Assembly: GCA_937897005.1 (NCBI GenBank)
Contig: CALCOQ010000207.1
Span: 1 to 31,706 of the forward strand
Reading direction: 5' to 3'
DNA: 31,706 nucleotides
Origin: an uncultured euryarchaeote
GTDB lineage: Archaea > Thermoplasmatota > Poseidoniia > Poseidoniales > Poseidoniaceae
The position numbers and the translations under genes were made by a program. Below the pieces are notes generated by a model. It was not told the DNA's origin. It did no database searches and saw only the letters and a program-made list of their open reading frames with translations. The number at the start of each line of letters is the position of its first letter. The stretch's first letter is position 1. Shown here one piece after another: positions 17,503-25,483 of this stretch.

Positions 17503-17700
17503 AAGAAAATCAGTCATATGACCGAAACATTTTTAGGCTATCGGCGACACGCTCTAATTCTCTGCGGAATGAGGTACTGCGAAATGGCGTGATGATGAGA
17601 CCCTGCGTTCAGAACTACAACAATATTCTGGACAATCGTCTCAACTTCTTCACCATCATTCGCTCAAACCAATCTCATGTAGGGGTAGGAACGTGAAACA

Positions 17701-18711
17701 ATGAAGGAAAGATGTAATGAATGCAATGGCGAAGTGAGTGAAGATACGAAAACCGGAGAAATCTTGTGTAAAGATTGTGGACTGGTGATGAACGATTCTG
17801 TTCTTGAACAAGATGGTGGAAATATGCTCCATGGAGATAACGCCCAATCTGAAATGGTGAAGAACTCCCGTATTAAGGATACTGAATTGGAGGGTACAAC
17901 ATTCACTCCCAAGGATGTCAAATGCGGAACGACAAGAGGACTTTGGAGAAGGCTCAGCAAGCATCAAACCCGAGGTAGAAGAGGGCGCAAGGTATTCGCT
18001 GATGACGTTATTGAACAGGTCAAGGCCCTTGGCCTGGGAAGAGATGTAGAGATCGCCGTGAAGATAGTGGTGAAGGCTACATTGATTGCACAAAAGGATG
18101 AGGGCGAGTTGCATGAAGAACTCGGAAAGCTCCCTCTCAATGAAATTCGTATCGTGAAGGAGGCTCAGAGAACTGATAGAGAAAGGGTTGCCGCAATCGC
18201 TGCTGTGATGACCGCTGCCAATTTCAATATGATAGTGGCATGCAGATTGACTCCTTTCATCTCGCGTTGGGGAATCAAGAGACCTGATTGTACTGAAATG
18301 GCGAAGAGAATGAAGGCTAGAATCGTCAGGATGAGAACTCTCGGACGCGTCAACATCTCTACCTGTATGCGCCCTTCAACACGTAGAAAGGCCAATCTTG
18401 ATGAAGCGATGAAGAAGATGAGGTGTGGCCTAATCCAGAACAGCTCTCTCAATGAAATCCAGGTCAAAGGAGTCATTTCTGGTTGTGTCAAGGTACTCAA
18501 GCATCTGGGCGAGCCAGAATGTGACAGTGCCACACCCAACGAAAGGGCTGACATGTTGGTGGCCTCAGTAGCAAAGGAAGTCGCCAAGATGCTTGGACTG
18601 ACTGGAATCAACACTTGCATCGCAAACAGTCTAGAACTATCAACCGGCGGTGTGTGTCAGAGACACAAACTCCTTAGAAGGCTGTTCAAAAACCAAGATG
18701 ACGCACTCTGA
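17701..18711 (+). CDS. tfb: Divergent TFB (archaeal TFIIB)-like transcription initiation factor
   Basis: 336 residues. The N-terminal zinc ribbon has Cys 5, 8, 23 and 26 in the TFB pattern (CNEC, then ILCKDCGLVMND). WRRLSKHQTR (about 82-91) matches the start of the TFB core, where RLRKWQ-R is usual, and two helical repeats follow (about 100-195 and 210-330) that fit the cyclin folds. The B-reader segment between ribbon and core, normally a glycine/threonine-rich block, is not recognisable. Standard TFBs recruit RNA polymerase to TBP-bound promoters; divergent paralogues redirect it to gene subsets. GTGA lies 4 nt before the ATG. It is head-to-head with AddBA across a 400-bp regulatory gap. 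It could alternatively be a zinc-ribbon regulator that has lost initiation activity. Confidence 0.75.
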   Translation: MKERCNECNGEVSEDTKTGEILCKDCGLVMNDSVLEQDGGNMLHGDNAQSEMVKNSRIKDTELEGTTFTPKDVKCGTTRGLWRRLSKHQTRGRRGRKVFADDVIEQVKALGLGRDVEIAVKIVVKATLIAQKDEGELHEELGKLPLNEIRIVKEAQRTDRERVAAIAAVMTAANFNMIVACRLTPFISRWGIKRPDCTEMAKRMKARIVRMRTLGRVNISTCMRPSTRRKANLDEAMKKMRCGLIQNSSLNEIQVKGVISGCVKVLKHLGEPECDSATPNERADMLVASVAKEVAKMLGLTGINTCIANSLELSTGGVCQRHKLLRRLFKNQDDAL

Positions 18712-18753
18712 ATCCACTCACCTTCAAGAACGTGGGTCCACTCCCTCAGAGTG

Positions 18754-19797
18754 ATGCGTACCGCTCTCAGCTTGTTGACAATGGTGATGCTCTGCATCCC
18801 GATGATATCTGTTTCAGCAGAAGATCTGGCTCCACAGGTAGAGGGGGCCGGTCCGTTGATCGTCATTGGCGGGTACAATGTCTCTGAATCGCATGTCAGT
18901 AGCATTCTCCTTCAATCTCCGAATAATTCCATCCTTGCAGAGGATTACACAGCCACATGGTGTGAGAACTGTGTCACTGCTGAACACGCACTCGATGAAA
19001 TCGCCGAATCCTACAATGTCACCCAATTCCACTTTCATCCGGAGATTGATGGCCAAGACCCATTCGGTACTGCAGAAGGAGATGATTGGTGGGAACGGAG
19101 ATATGGTGAACGCTTGGCACCGACCATCATTTTCCATGGGAGTTCGATACATCTCGGGTCTGTGGCAAAGATCAAGAATACCTTGGTGGAGGATTATTCA
19201 ATTTCTACCGCTGCCCAATATTCCTATGGAGAAGGTGAACTCGAATACTCATGGACGCCACGGAATGATGGTGGGACGATTCATTGGAATCTGACTTCCA
19301 CACCTGATGGCGGGGGATTGTTTCCCGAACACTCTGGATATGGGCATCAATTCCACGCATTCATCATCGAGGAGAGTGCATATTTCCCTGATGGTACCAA
19401 TGGAATGGAGAACTACACGAATATCGTGAGTCAAATATCATTTCTTGGAGACACTGATTCTGGACAGACAACCATCACTCTTCCAACCGCCTATGATGGA
19501 AACGACCTGCAGATTCATCTAGTTATGGAATTGATCCCCCCTACTGATGATGGTGGCTCACTGGTTGATGGAAAAGGTGATTCTCAGGTTATTCTGTATT
19601 CAAGTATAGGTATTGGTGGCGCAGTGATTCTGCTGCTTGGAATCATTCTATTTCTCAGAAAAGGCTCACCAGGACCGGAATCTGAAATGATGAATGCCCC
19701 GGTTCAGGAGCCCACTCTCACAGATCCTCCCGCAGGTGCTGACGAACGTTCTGCTCAACAACTGGCCTATGAAAAAGAGCTGGTGGATCCAGATTGA
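18754..19797 (+). CDS. Secreted, C-terminally anchored thioredoxin-like protein with CxxC
   Basis: 347 residues from ATG 18754; the codon before is an in-frame GTG. The signal peptide covers about residues 1-22, ending near SVSAED. A thioredoxin-like segment follows with TATWCENC (Cys 70 and 73), preceded by a strand and followed by a helix, and later LAPTIIF, where thioredoxins have the cis-proline strand. The middle region, about 150-275, is beta-rich with many Gly, Asp and Asn. A single membrane helix at about 279-301 precedes an acidic cytoplasmic tail of about 46 residues. The likely role is extracytoplasmic disulfide chemistry or a redox sensor. It lies about 42 bp after the TFB-like gene on the same strand, so the two may be co-transcribed. 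Domain order is clear; partners are unknown. Confidence 0.72.
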   Translation: MRTALSLLTMVMLCIPMISVSAEDLAPQVEGAGPLIVIGGYNVSESHVSSILLQSPNNSILAEDYTATWCENCVTAEHALDEIAESYNVTQFHFHPEIDGQDPFGTAEGDDWWERRYGERLAPTIIFHGSSIHLGSVAKIKNTLVEDYSISTAAQYSYGEGELEYSWTPRNDGGTIHWNLTSTPDGGGLFPEHSGYGHQFHAFIIEESAYFPDGTNGMENYTNIVSQISFLGDTDSGQTTITLPTAYDGNDLQIHLVMELIPPTDDGGSLVDGKGDSQVILYSSIGIGGAVILLLGIILFLRKGSPGPESEMMNAPVQEPTLTDPPAGADERSAQQLAYEKELVDPD

Positions 19798-19855
19798 GAT
19801 CCGCTACAGGCTCGCCAATATACCGACCAACAGTTCTCGAACAAAGCGTCATGAT

Positions 19856-20893
19856 TCAGGATTCATTCAATTCCGCGAATGCATCGATTGCTTGATCGAT
19901 TCCAGCATCATCTACATCGAGATGGGTGACTGCCCTGAGACGATGTGAGTCAGTGGCGAATAAATCCACATCCCTTGCCGCCAATGCATCTACCGCTTCT
20001 GCTCCAGAGAAGCGCTCCTTGTCAATATCGATGTAAACCATATTGGTCTGAACTGTTTCCATTTCTACCGAGAAACTCTGCATTTCATTCAGTGCTGATG
20101 CCAACCTCTTGATTCTAGCATGGTCAACGTTCAACCGCTCAATATTGTTTTCCAATGCGAATATTCCAGCAGCTGCCAATATTCCCGATTGGCGCATTCC
20201 CCCTCCAAACATCTTCCGCCATCGATGAGCCGTATCGATGAAGTCCTGACTTCCAATCAATAGTGAACCGACTGGAGCACCAAGACCTTTTGACAAGCAT
20301 ATCGAAATGGAATCACAATCTCTTACCATTCTTTCAGCATCAATACCCGTATGTATTGTGGCATTGAACAATCTCGCTCCATCCATATGCACAGCACAAT
20401 CTCGTTCATGGGCGACCTGAGCCACGGAATCGATTGAATCCTGTTCCCAACAAACTCCTCCTCCCCTGTTAGCAGTATTCTCAAGACAGACCAATGATGC
20501 ATCGGGATAATGGGACTGAGAGCCTGCAGCCTTACGAATGGCTGCGGCGACCTGCCGAGATGTCATCGTCCCATTGATGCCCTCAAGCAGTCTTATCGAA
20601 CAGCCAGCCAGTGCTGCATAACCGCCACCTTCGTAGTAATAGATGTGGCTCTCCGCTTCAGTGATTATCTCGTCACCAGGACGAGTATGCGTCTTGATAG
20701 CAACAGCATTTGACATGGTCCCACTGGGAACGAACAATGCTGCTTCCTTACCCAACAGCCTCGCTCCCATTTCCTGCAATTCCAGAACGGTTGGGTCGTC
20801 GCCAAGAACATCATCACCTACCTCTGCCACTTTCATCGCTTCACGCATTGCCTCCGTTGGACGGCTGACTGTGTCGCTCCTGAGGTCGACCAT
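19856..20893 (-). CDS. ltaE: Low-specificity L-threonine aldolase
   Basis: 345 residues, the usual length of the family. It opens with VDLRSDTVSRPTEAMR and GDDVLGDDPTV, then FVPSGTMSNAVAI, a LVCLENTANRGGG stretch, HMDGARLFNA and the PLP lysine in SKGLGAPVGS (about Lys200). The enzyme is cytoplasmic and PLP-dependent, splitting L-threonine or L-allo-threonine to glycine and acetaldehyde (also other beta-hydroxy amino acids). It converges on the thioredoxin-like gene with a 58-bp gap and follows the first Pth2 gene by 39 bp on the same strand. The ribosome-binding sequence ahead of the ATG is weak. The assignment is secure. Confidence 0.93.
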   Translation of the reverse strand: MVDLRSDTVSRPTEAMREAMKVAEVGDDVLGDDPTVLELQEMGARLLGKEAALFVPSGTMSNAVAIKTHTRPGDEIITEAESHIYYYEGGGYAALAGCSIRLLEGINGTMTSRQVAAAIRKAAGSQSHYPDASLVCLENTANRGGGVCWEQDSIDSVAQVAHERDCAVHMDGARLFNATIHTGIDAERMVRDCDSISICLSKGLGAPVGSLLIGSQDFIDTAHRWRKMFGGGMRQSGILAAAGIFALENNIERLNVDHARIKRLASALNEMQSFSVEMETVQTNMVYIDIDKERFSGAEAVDALAARDVDLFATDSHRLRAVTHLDVDDAGIDQAIDAFAELNES

Positions 20894-20932
20894 GTCAAGC
20901 CCAGTAGTGTTTCAGGCATAGCCTCTTTCATT

Positions 20933-21358
20933 TCAAAGCAACTTGAGATGTCCCGTGAAAGTCTCTAACTCATCAGCCCCAGCAGGGCCAATCACACCCA
21001 CCGTCAAAGAGCCGGAGGGAATCTGGGTTCTCCCCGCATCATGCACCTTACAAACTGCAACTCCATTCTGCTCAGCCAGTTGGAGAATTTCCTCAATCTC
21101 TGTGGAATCGGTTGCTTTGAGCACGACTTTGCTTTGCCCCTGAGACCGCCACATCTCAAAGATCGCTGGTGAATTCTCTATTGCTTTCAATGCTGCAATA
21201 ACCGCCGCATGACCAACCTGAGCGGCAATTTTTCCTTTTCCCATTTTCAATCCATGATTGACCATGCAGATCAGTTTGACCTCGCCTATATCTCGAGTGG
21301 ATTCCATCCCCCGTAAAGGGGGGGCTGTGAGCCTATGCAACCATGAACGCAAACCCAT
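20933..21358 (-). CDS. pth2: Peptidyl-tRNA hydrolase 2, copy A (with N-terminal extension)
   Basis: 141 residues from ATG 21358, chosen because GAGG lies about 6 nt ahead; the earliest ATG (21385) has none, and the ATG at 21307 would remove the extension. The core from about residue 26 carries MGKGKIAAQVGHAAV (Lys43, His50), GQSKVVLKA, HDAGRTQIPSGSLTV and GHLKLL at the end, all Pth2 hallmarks. The enzyme frees tRNA from stalled peptidyl-tRNA. Differences from canonical Pth2: the first strand reads ICMVNHGL instead of a VRxDL motif, the late loop has IGPAGAD instead of IGPGP, and about 20 extra residues (GLRSWLHRLTAPPLRG) precede the core. A second Pth2 gene lies 1.3 kb away. It is divergent from the CDF transporter. 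Confidence 0.85.
   Translation of the reverse strand: MGLRSWLHRLTAPPLRGMESTRDIGEVKLICMVNHGLKMGKGKIAAQVGHAAVIAALKAIENSPAIFEMWRSQGQSKVVLKATDSTEIEEILQLAEQNGVAVCKVHDAGRTQIPSGSLTVGVIGPAGADELETFTGHLKLL
21308..21324. other. GC-rich hairpin at an internal start of Pth2 copy A
   Basis: CCCCC-GTAAA-GGGGGGG can pair over at least 5 bp. On the minus-strand transcript its GGGGG arm touches the internal ATG at 21307. If that ATG were used, the hairpin would cover its ribosome-binding region. If translation begins at 21358, it is simply in coding sequence (Thr-Ala-Pro-Pro-Leu-Arg-Gly). Confidence 0.3.
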
Positions 21359-21464
21359 GTTGGCCTCGAACGAGTACAAGTGCATGAAAGAGGCGGTCTA
21401 CATAGGGATTGAAAAGGCAAGATTGCGGTCGCTTACCGGTCGAGGACCCAACTGAGATGATTTC

Positions 21465-22664
21465 GTGCAACCTAAATTTGATACGATGATGGGAGAACAT
21501 CGAAACATTGGTCCAGACCGGAGTATTGCCAGTAATGCAGGCCGAAGAATAACTCTGATCGGTGCATTGGTGAACCTTCTATTGACTATTGGAAAGGCAG
21601 TTGTTGGGATAATTGCCAACTCGGCTGCTTTGATTGCGGATGCGGCACATTCTGCCTCCGATCTTGTTTCAGATTTTGTCGTATGGATTGCAATCTTGAT
21701 GGGTAGCAGAGAAGCTGATGAAAATCATCCATACGGCCATCGAAGATTTGAGACGATTGCAACTTTGGCCGTAGCCATCTTGATTCTCGCCACCGCGATT
21801 TTTGTGATTCTGGAATCACTTACTAGAATGGATGCGGGAGTTGTCAATACACCTACTTCATTAGCCTTGTATGTCGCATTTGGGGCAATAATCGCTAAGG
21901 AGGCACTGTTCCATATTACAATCAGAGTTGGGAAGTCTCACAGTATGCCGTTGATCATCGCCAATGCTCATCATCATCGCTCAGATGCACTGACGTCAGT
22001 CGCAGCCTTGATCGGAATTGCTGGTACAATGTACGGATATGCTTCACTGGACTTGATTGCTGCACTTGTGATCGGGTTGATGTTGTTGAGAGTATCTGCA
22101 AAAATGGGTTGGGAGGCGATTCTAGAGATCAGTGATATCGGAGTGGATGCGGAAACTTCTGCAATCATCCAAGAACTGATCATCAAGGAACCGGACGTAG
22201 TTGCCCTGCACCTGCTGAAAACCAGACATATCGGTGGTGAAATCCTTTGTGAGGTGCATATCCAGGTTCCACCAAGAGTCACTGTCTCAGCAGGTCATCA
22301 GATGGCTGAAAGGGTACGATTGGCAATAATCAATGCCGTACCTAGAGTAGCTGAGGTAACGGTTCATGTAGACCCAGAAGATGATGAGGAAGGAACCACC
22401 ATTCTAGCGACCAGGCAAGAACTGTTGAGAGAAATTGACGATATCATCAAAAAATTCCCATCGGTTGAACTGCTGAGTGAACCTCTCTTGCACATGCTGT
22501 TTGATGGTTGTGAAGTTGTGATGGCCCCCTACATCAATGGCTCTGAGGAAGATGTGATATCCACTGCCGCAGAATTGAAGAGAAAAATCGAAGAACATGA
22601 TGATTTCGTGAAAGCCACCGTGCATCAACGCCTGACAATTGGTACCCTCGATTCTGAAGAATGA
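21465..22664 (+). CDS. Cation diffusion facilitator (CDF) metal-ion exporter with extra C-terminal domain
   Basis: 399 residues from GTG 21465; ATGs at 21486 and 21489 are alternatives, and none has a strong ribosome-binding site. There are six membrane helices (about 30-220). Helix 2 has ADAAHSASDLVSD (HxxxD), the following loop has HPYGHRRFE, and helix 5 has NAHHHRSDALTS (HxxxD), a four-ligand set usual for zinc-type CDFs. A cytoplasmic CTD-like region (about 225-305) contains VHIQVPP and EVTVHVDPEDDEE. About 85 further residues (LREIDDIIKKFPSVELL to the end) exceed the normal family length of about 300 and may form a second regulatory domain. Role: proton-coupled efflux of Zn(II), Fe(II) or similar. 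The stop lies 2 bp from the stop of convergent Pth2 copy B. Confidence 0.9.
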   Translation: MQPKFDTMMGEHRNIGPDRSIASNAGRRITLIGALVNLLLTIGKAVVGIIANSAALIADAAHSASDLVSDFVVWIAILMGSREADENHPYGHRRFETIATLAVAILILATAIFVILESLTRMDAGVVNTPTSLALYVAFGAIIAKEALFHITIRVGKSHSMPLIIANAHHHRSDALTSVAALIGIAGTMYGYASLDLIAALVIGLMLLRVSAKMGWEAILEISDIGVDAETSAIIQELIIKEPDVVALHLLKTRHIGGEILCEVHIQVPPRVTVSAGHQMAERVRLAIINAVPRVAEVTVHVDPEDDEEGTTILATRQELLREIDDIIKKFPSVELLSEPLLHMLFDGCEVVMAPYINGSEEDVISTAAELKRKIEEHDDFVKATVHQRLTIGTLDSEE

Positions 22665-22666
22665 AA

Positions 22667-23029
22667 TCATTTCATTAAAGGAAGAGTTGACGTCAAGGCA
22701 TCGATATCCTGACGTGGACCTGGGCCGATTGCAAGGCATGTCACCGTACCTGCGGGAATCTCGGTATGGCCTGCATCGGTAATCATCTCAGTTACAAGTT
22801 CCATTGCTCTTGCTTCACCATAGAGTCGCTTCATCGCATCTAGATTGGAAACCACGCAAACTATCTTCCTTGCACCAGATGTATTCCACTTCTCCAGAAG
22901 CCTTGGAGCGACACGCTTGGCTGTGAGAGAGCATTTCACGGCTGCATGCGCTGCCTGTGCTGCAAACTTTCCCTTTGAAAGATCAAGGTCAGCCCTGGCC
23001 ACGATAACCATCGTGGACTCAGCAGTCAT
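22667..23029 (-). CDS. pth2: Peptidyl-tRNA hydrolase 2, copy B
   Basis: 120 residues, the normal Pth2 size; the internal Met at residue 7 (MVIVARADLDL) could also be the start. Motifs: MVIVARADLDLSKGKFAAQ, AAHAAV (Lys21, His28), GARKIVCVV, TDAGHTEIPAGTVT and IGPGPRQDIDALTSTLPL. It keeps the R-x-DL strand and IGPGP loop that copy A has changed, so it looks like the canonical enzyme for recycling stalled peptidyl-tRNA. GTGATC just ahead of the ATG spans the stop of the upstream ECF S gene (4 bp between), so it is probably last in the run GatE - propeller protein - ECF S - Pth2. Confidence 0.92.
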   Translation of the reverse strand: MTAESTMVIVARADLDLSKGKFAAQAAHAAVKCSLTAKRVAPRLLEKWNTSGARKIVCVVSNLDAMKRLYGEARAMELVTEMITDAGHTEIPAGTVTCLAIGPGPRQDIDALTSTLPLMK

Positions 23030-23033
23030 CTGA

Positions 23034-23753
23034 TCACACTACCGCTACATCGCTTCGTACATGTGAATTGGTTCTGATGAGATTCAATTCTGGTGACCTG
23101 TTCAAAATCGGTGCCAACCATAGAGCAAAGGTGACATTACCCAAAGCATGCAACAAGTCGTAAGACAATCCAGTGACCAGATACTGAAGGTAAGTGGAGA
23201 AAGAAGCCCCACCATGGAAAATATACAACGAAACCCACCAATCGAAGGCGAAGCCGAGAACAAGTCCACCAGATGCCAGCCTCCACATATTGATTCTGCC
23301 ATTCTCAACCAACCTGTGCGAAAACAATCCCCCAAGTAGGGCAACAAATGCCCATCCTGAGGCCTGATAGATGGTCCACAGTCCTGAACCAAGGAACATG
23401 TTACTGACAAGAGTGGTCAGTACTGCCAATGCCATTCCCCTTCGAGCACCAATATGAGCGCCAGCAAGTAACATCAGAATGGTCACGGGCTGGATATTTG
23501 GGGCGCCCGCCAACAACAACCTTCCAGCGATAGCAGTTATTCCATATGTCATGAACAATCCCATATCGCGACCTAATGGGCGTCGTAGGGTCGACCAGAT
23601 GAGTACCATCAGAACACATAACAGTACCAAGTGAATGATCCAGAATGCCGCTTGACCTACTTCGGCTGGATGTAGCCCTATCATGAAGCGTCGAGAAGGG
23701 GCAATACCATGAATGTGATGCTTGAAGGATTCCTTACTCAGACAACTCTCCAT
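23034..23753 (-). CDS. ECF transporter S component-like membrane protein (vitamin uptake)
   Basis: 239 residues with about six membrane helices. The block NIQPVTILMLLAGAHIGARR, followed by ALAVLTTLVSNMFLGSGLW and a TIYQASGWAFVALLGGLFS stretch, is typical of substrate-binding S components of energy-coupling factor importers. The ECF ATPases and T component are not in this window, so it probably shares a module encoded elsewhere. The start overlaps the end of the propeller/DUF4430-like gene by 16 bp, a sign of translational coupling; a later Met (residue 24) could also serve. Linked DUF4430-like proteins hint at a corrinoid, but the sequence does not prove the ligand. The family call is from motif memory. 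Confidence 0.7.
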   Translation of the reverse strand: MESCLSKESFKHHIHGIAPSRRFMIGLHPAEVGQAAFWIIHLVLLCVLMVLIWSTLRRPLGRDMGLFMTYGITAIAGRLLLAGAPNIQPVTILMLLAGAHIGARRGMALAVLTTLVSNMFLGSGLWTIYQASGWAFVALLGGLFSHRLVENGRINMWRLASGGLVLGFAFDWWVSLYIFHGGASFSTYLQYLVTGLSYDLLHALGNVTFALWLAPILNRSPELNLIRTNSHVRSDVAVV

Positions 23754-25474
23754 ATGATAACTGCATCATCTCTTATGCTATTTGCATCAATGGCTTGCTG
23801 TCCAATGATTCCATCCTCCCAATACAGCAACCAAAAGCCTCCCTCACCATCTATAACTCCTCCAATTCTATCAACTCTGTAGCCCATTTCTTCGCTATGT
23901 TCTTGGTATGCTAAAGCTGCAATCTCTGCTGCAGCAATAGTCAATGAGCGCACATCATCATATCCCTCGAGGCCTCCGACAAACACCCTTCCACCACCTG
24001 CGAATTGATGGCTATCGATCAATTCACCATTACTTCCCAAGAATGTCTCATTGCCTGTGAATCTGGATGGCAATCCATTCTCAAACTCAAAAACAACAAC
24101 CTGCGTCCCCTTCCAGAGTTCTGGCATCAATTCCCGCAAGGGATCTTCGGAGACTTCTGAAGTGGAGGTGGTCAATTCTGATATTGCTTGTAGATAATAT
24201 CCAGCCCCGAGTAGAATGATACTTGCCCCCAATGCTGGAAGATACTTCGCCCAACTCTCTTTTCTCACTCCGATGGCGACCATTGCGGCCCCTGGTAATA
24301 TGAATAACAATGCGAAAACGTCTCCTTCAGGGGTATTATTTTGCTCCTTTTTTTCGTTAGAGATACTGCTTAGTGCCCCGTTTGTAATAATATCGACCCA
24401 TCCTGCATCGTTAGCAATGAAGATTGCATTATTGAAATATCCTGCTCCGGCCGTCAAGTATTGAGGTTGGCTGTGCAACAACGGGGTGATCTTGACCCAG
24501 GTGCAATTTCCTAGATTGCAATCTTGGCTGAATCTCAACCATCTTCCTTCAGCATCATTGATTGGAAGGGTGATGACCCCATTTTCGAAACCCACTTCTC
24601 CCGTGACTGATTCATCTGTCAGTGTCTGTAATGCCACACACCATGTTTCGCAATCATAGACCGTTGTGTATTGAGAAGTTGCAACCACAACCCCTCCATC
24701 TCTATACGCAAGTATTGCTATCGTACCCAATGCAGGATGAACAATCGTAGAAATACCATCAGTCTCTATCAAACTTCCATTGCTACTACCTTGAACCGGA
24801 ATCAATATTCTATCATCGAGAACCATGACTGGCCCTCTTATCATTGGGGATTCAATGTCTGCAGATGGTGAATAGAACTGGGAGGGGGCGGAGTTTGGTG
24901 AAATCTCCCACAATACTCCTGTTTCAGAACCCATGAGATAGGTGTTTCCGAAAACTGCCGGGCTGCTGCGATAGAACAGTTGCTCTTCGACAACAACATC
25001 CCATGATAATGAACCCGTCAGTACATCCAAGGCCATCAGACCATGATCATAGGGTACGATGACTTCGTCTTCAACCATCAACAATGCACCGGTTATTCCA
25101 TATCCCTTCATCTCAGTACTGCGATTCCAGACCTCCTCGCCCGTTGTTGCATCATATGCACAGACCATGCCATCGGTCCAACCAACCAACAGCAGGTCAT
25201 TTTCAATGGTGGAATGAAAGAGAGGGGGGGATATCTCAAAGAAATGCGGTGTTGGATGCTCCACCATCCACTTTTCCGAACCATCATTGATATCCAGTGC
25301 TGTCAAATGCCCTATTGATTTGATGATGACAATCTCACCATTTGTAACCGGTGCTGTGGAAATCATACCTCGATCCAGATTGATGCTGATTCGTTCATTC
25401 AATTCTGCTGATGTCGAAGACAATGATATTGACAATAGAATGAAGATGACGAATGCGCTGATTCTTTTTCGCAT
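23738..25474 (-). CDS. Surface beta-propeller membrane protein with DUF4430-like C-terminal domain
   Basis: 578 residues. Signal peptide about 1-23 (ending near STSAEL). Residues about 30-365 form PQQ-type propeller repeats (LTALDINDGSEKW, VCAYDATTGEEVW, LMALDVLTGSLSW). Two membrane helices follow (about 388-407 and 416-436), then an extracellular C-terminal domain ending in GFWLLYWEDGIIGQQAIDAN and a DDAVIIWRVV strand. That end resembles the DUF4430/transcobalamin-like pattern W-x-YYVNG ... DGD-x-I-x-W. GAGGAG lies 6 nt before the ATG. It is 9 bp after GatE and overlaps the ECF S gene by 16 bp. The likely role is to capture a ligand, perhaps a corrinoid, at the cell surface for the S component. 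The propeller is firm; the DUF4430 match is moderate. Confidence 0.7.
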   Translation of the reverse strand: MRKRISAFVIFILLSISLSSTSAELNERISINLDRGMISTAPVTNGEIVIIKSIGHLTALDINDGSEKWMVEHPTPHFFEISPPLFHSTIENDLLLVGWTDGMVCAYDATTGEEVWNRSTEMKGYGITGALLMVEDEVIVPYDHGLMALDVLTGSLSWDVVVEEQLFYRSSPAVFGNTYLMGSETGVLWEISPNSAPSQFYSPSADIESPMIRGPVMVLDDRILIPVQGSSNGSLIETDGISTIVHPALGTIAILAYRDGGVVVATSQYTTVYDCETWCVALQTLTDESVTGEVGFENGVITLPINDAEGRWLRFSQDCNLGNCTWVKITPLLHSQPQYLTAGAGYFNNAIFIANDAGWVDIITNGALSSISNEKKEQNNTPEGDVFALLFILPGAAMVAIGVRKESWAKYLPALGASIILLGAGYYLQAISELTTSTSEVSEDPLRELMPELWKGTQVVVFEFENGLPSRFTGNETFLGSNGELIDSHQFAGGGRVFVGGLEGYDDVRSLTIAAAEIAALAYQEHSEEMGYRVDRIGGVIDGEGGFWLLYWEDGIIGQQAIDANSIRDDAVIIWRVV

Positions 25475-25483
25475 CGAAACTCC

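Larger units (their letters stand above)
17300..17700. other. 400-bp non-coding divergent intergenic region
   Basis: This is the longest gap in the window, lying between divergent AddB and TFB-like genes. It is more AT-rich than its surroundings. The only plus-strand frame in it (17395-17592, TTG start) encodes a 65-residue sequence with no recognisable feature. The gap holds an A/T tract, three inverted repeats listed separately, and a stretch CGAAACATTTTTAGG (17523-17537) that resembles a purine-rich BRE plus TATA on the plus strand, about 170 bp before the TFB-like start. If that is used, the TFB transcript has a long leader. I see no tRNA or clear structured RNA. Confidence 0.6.

Noticed and set aside
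17395..17592. 65-residue frame in the big intergenic region
   Set aside because: TTG start without ribosome-binding site, odd Trp/Tyr-rich composition, and it crosses the inverted repeats; more likely non-coding.
17587..17660. C/D-box small RNA suggested by GTGATGATGAG
   Set aside because: A box C-like sequence is present, but I found no CTGA box D within the expected distance, nor paired guide regions.
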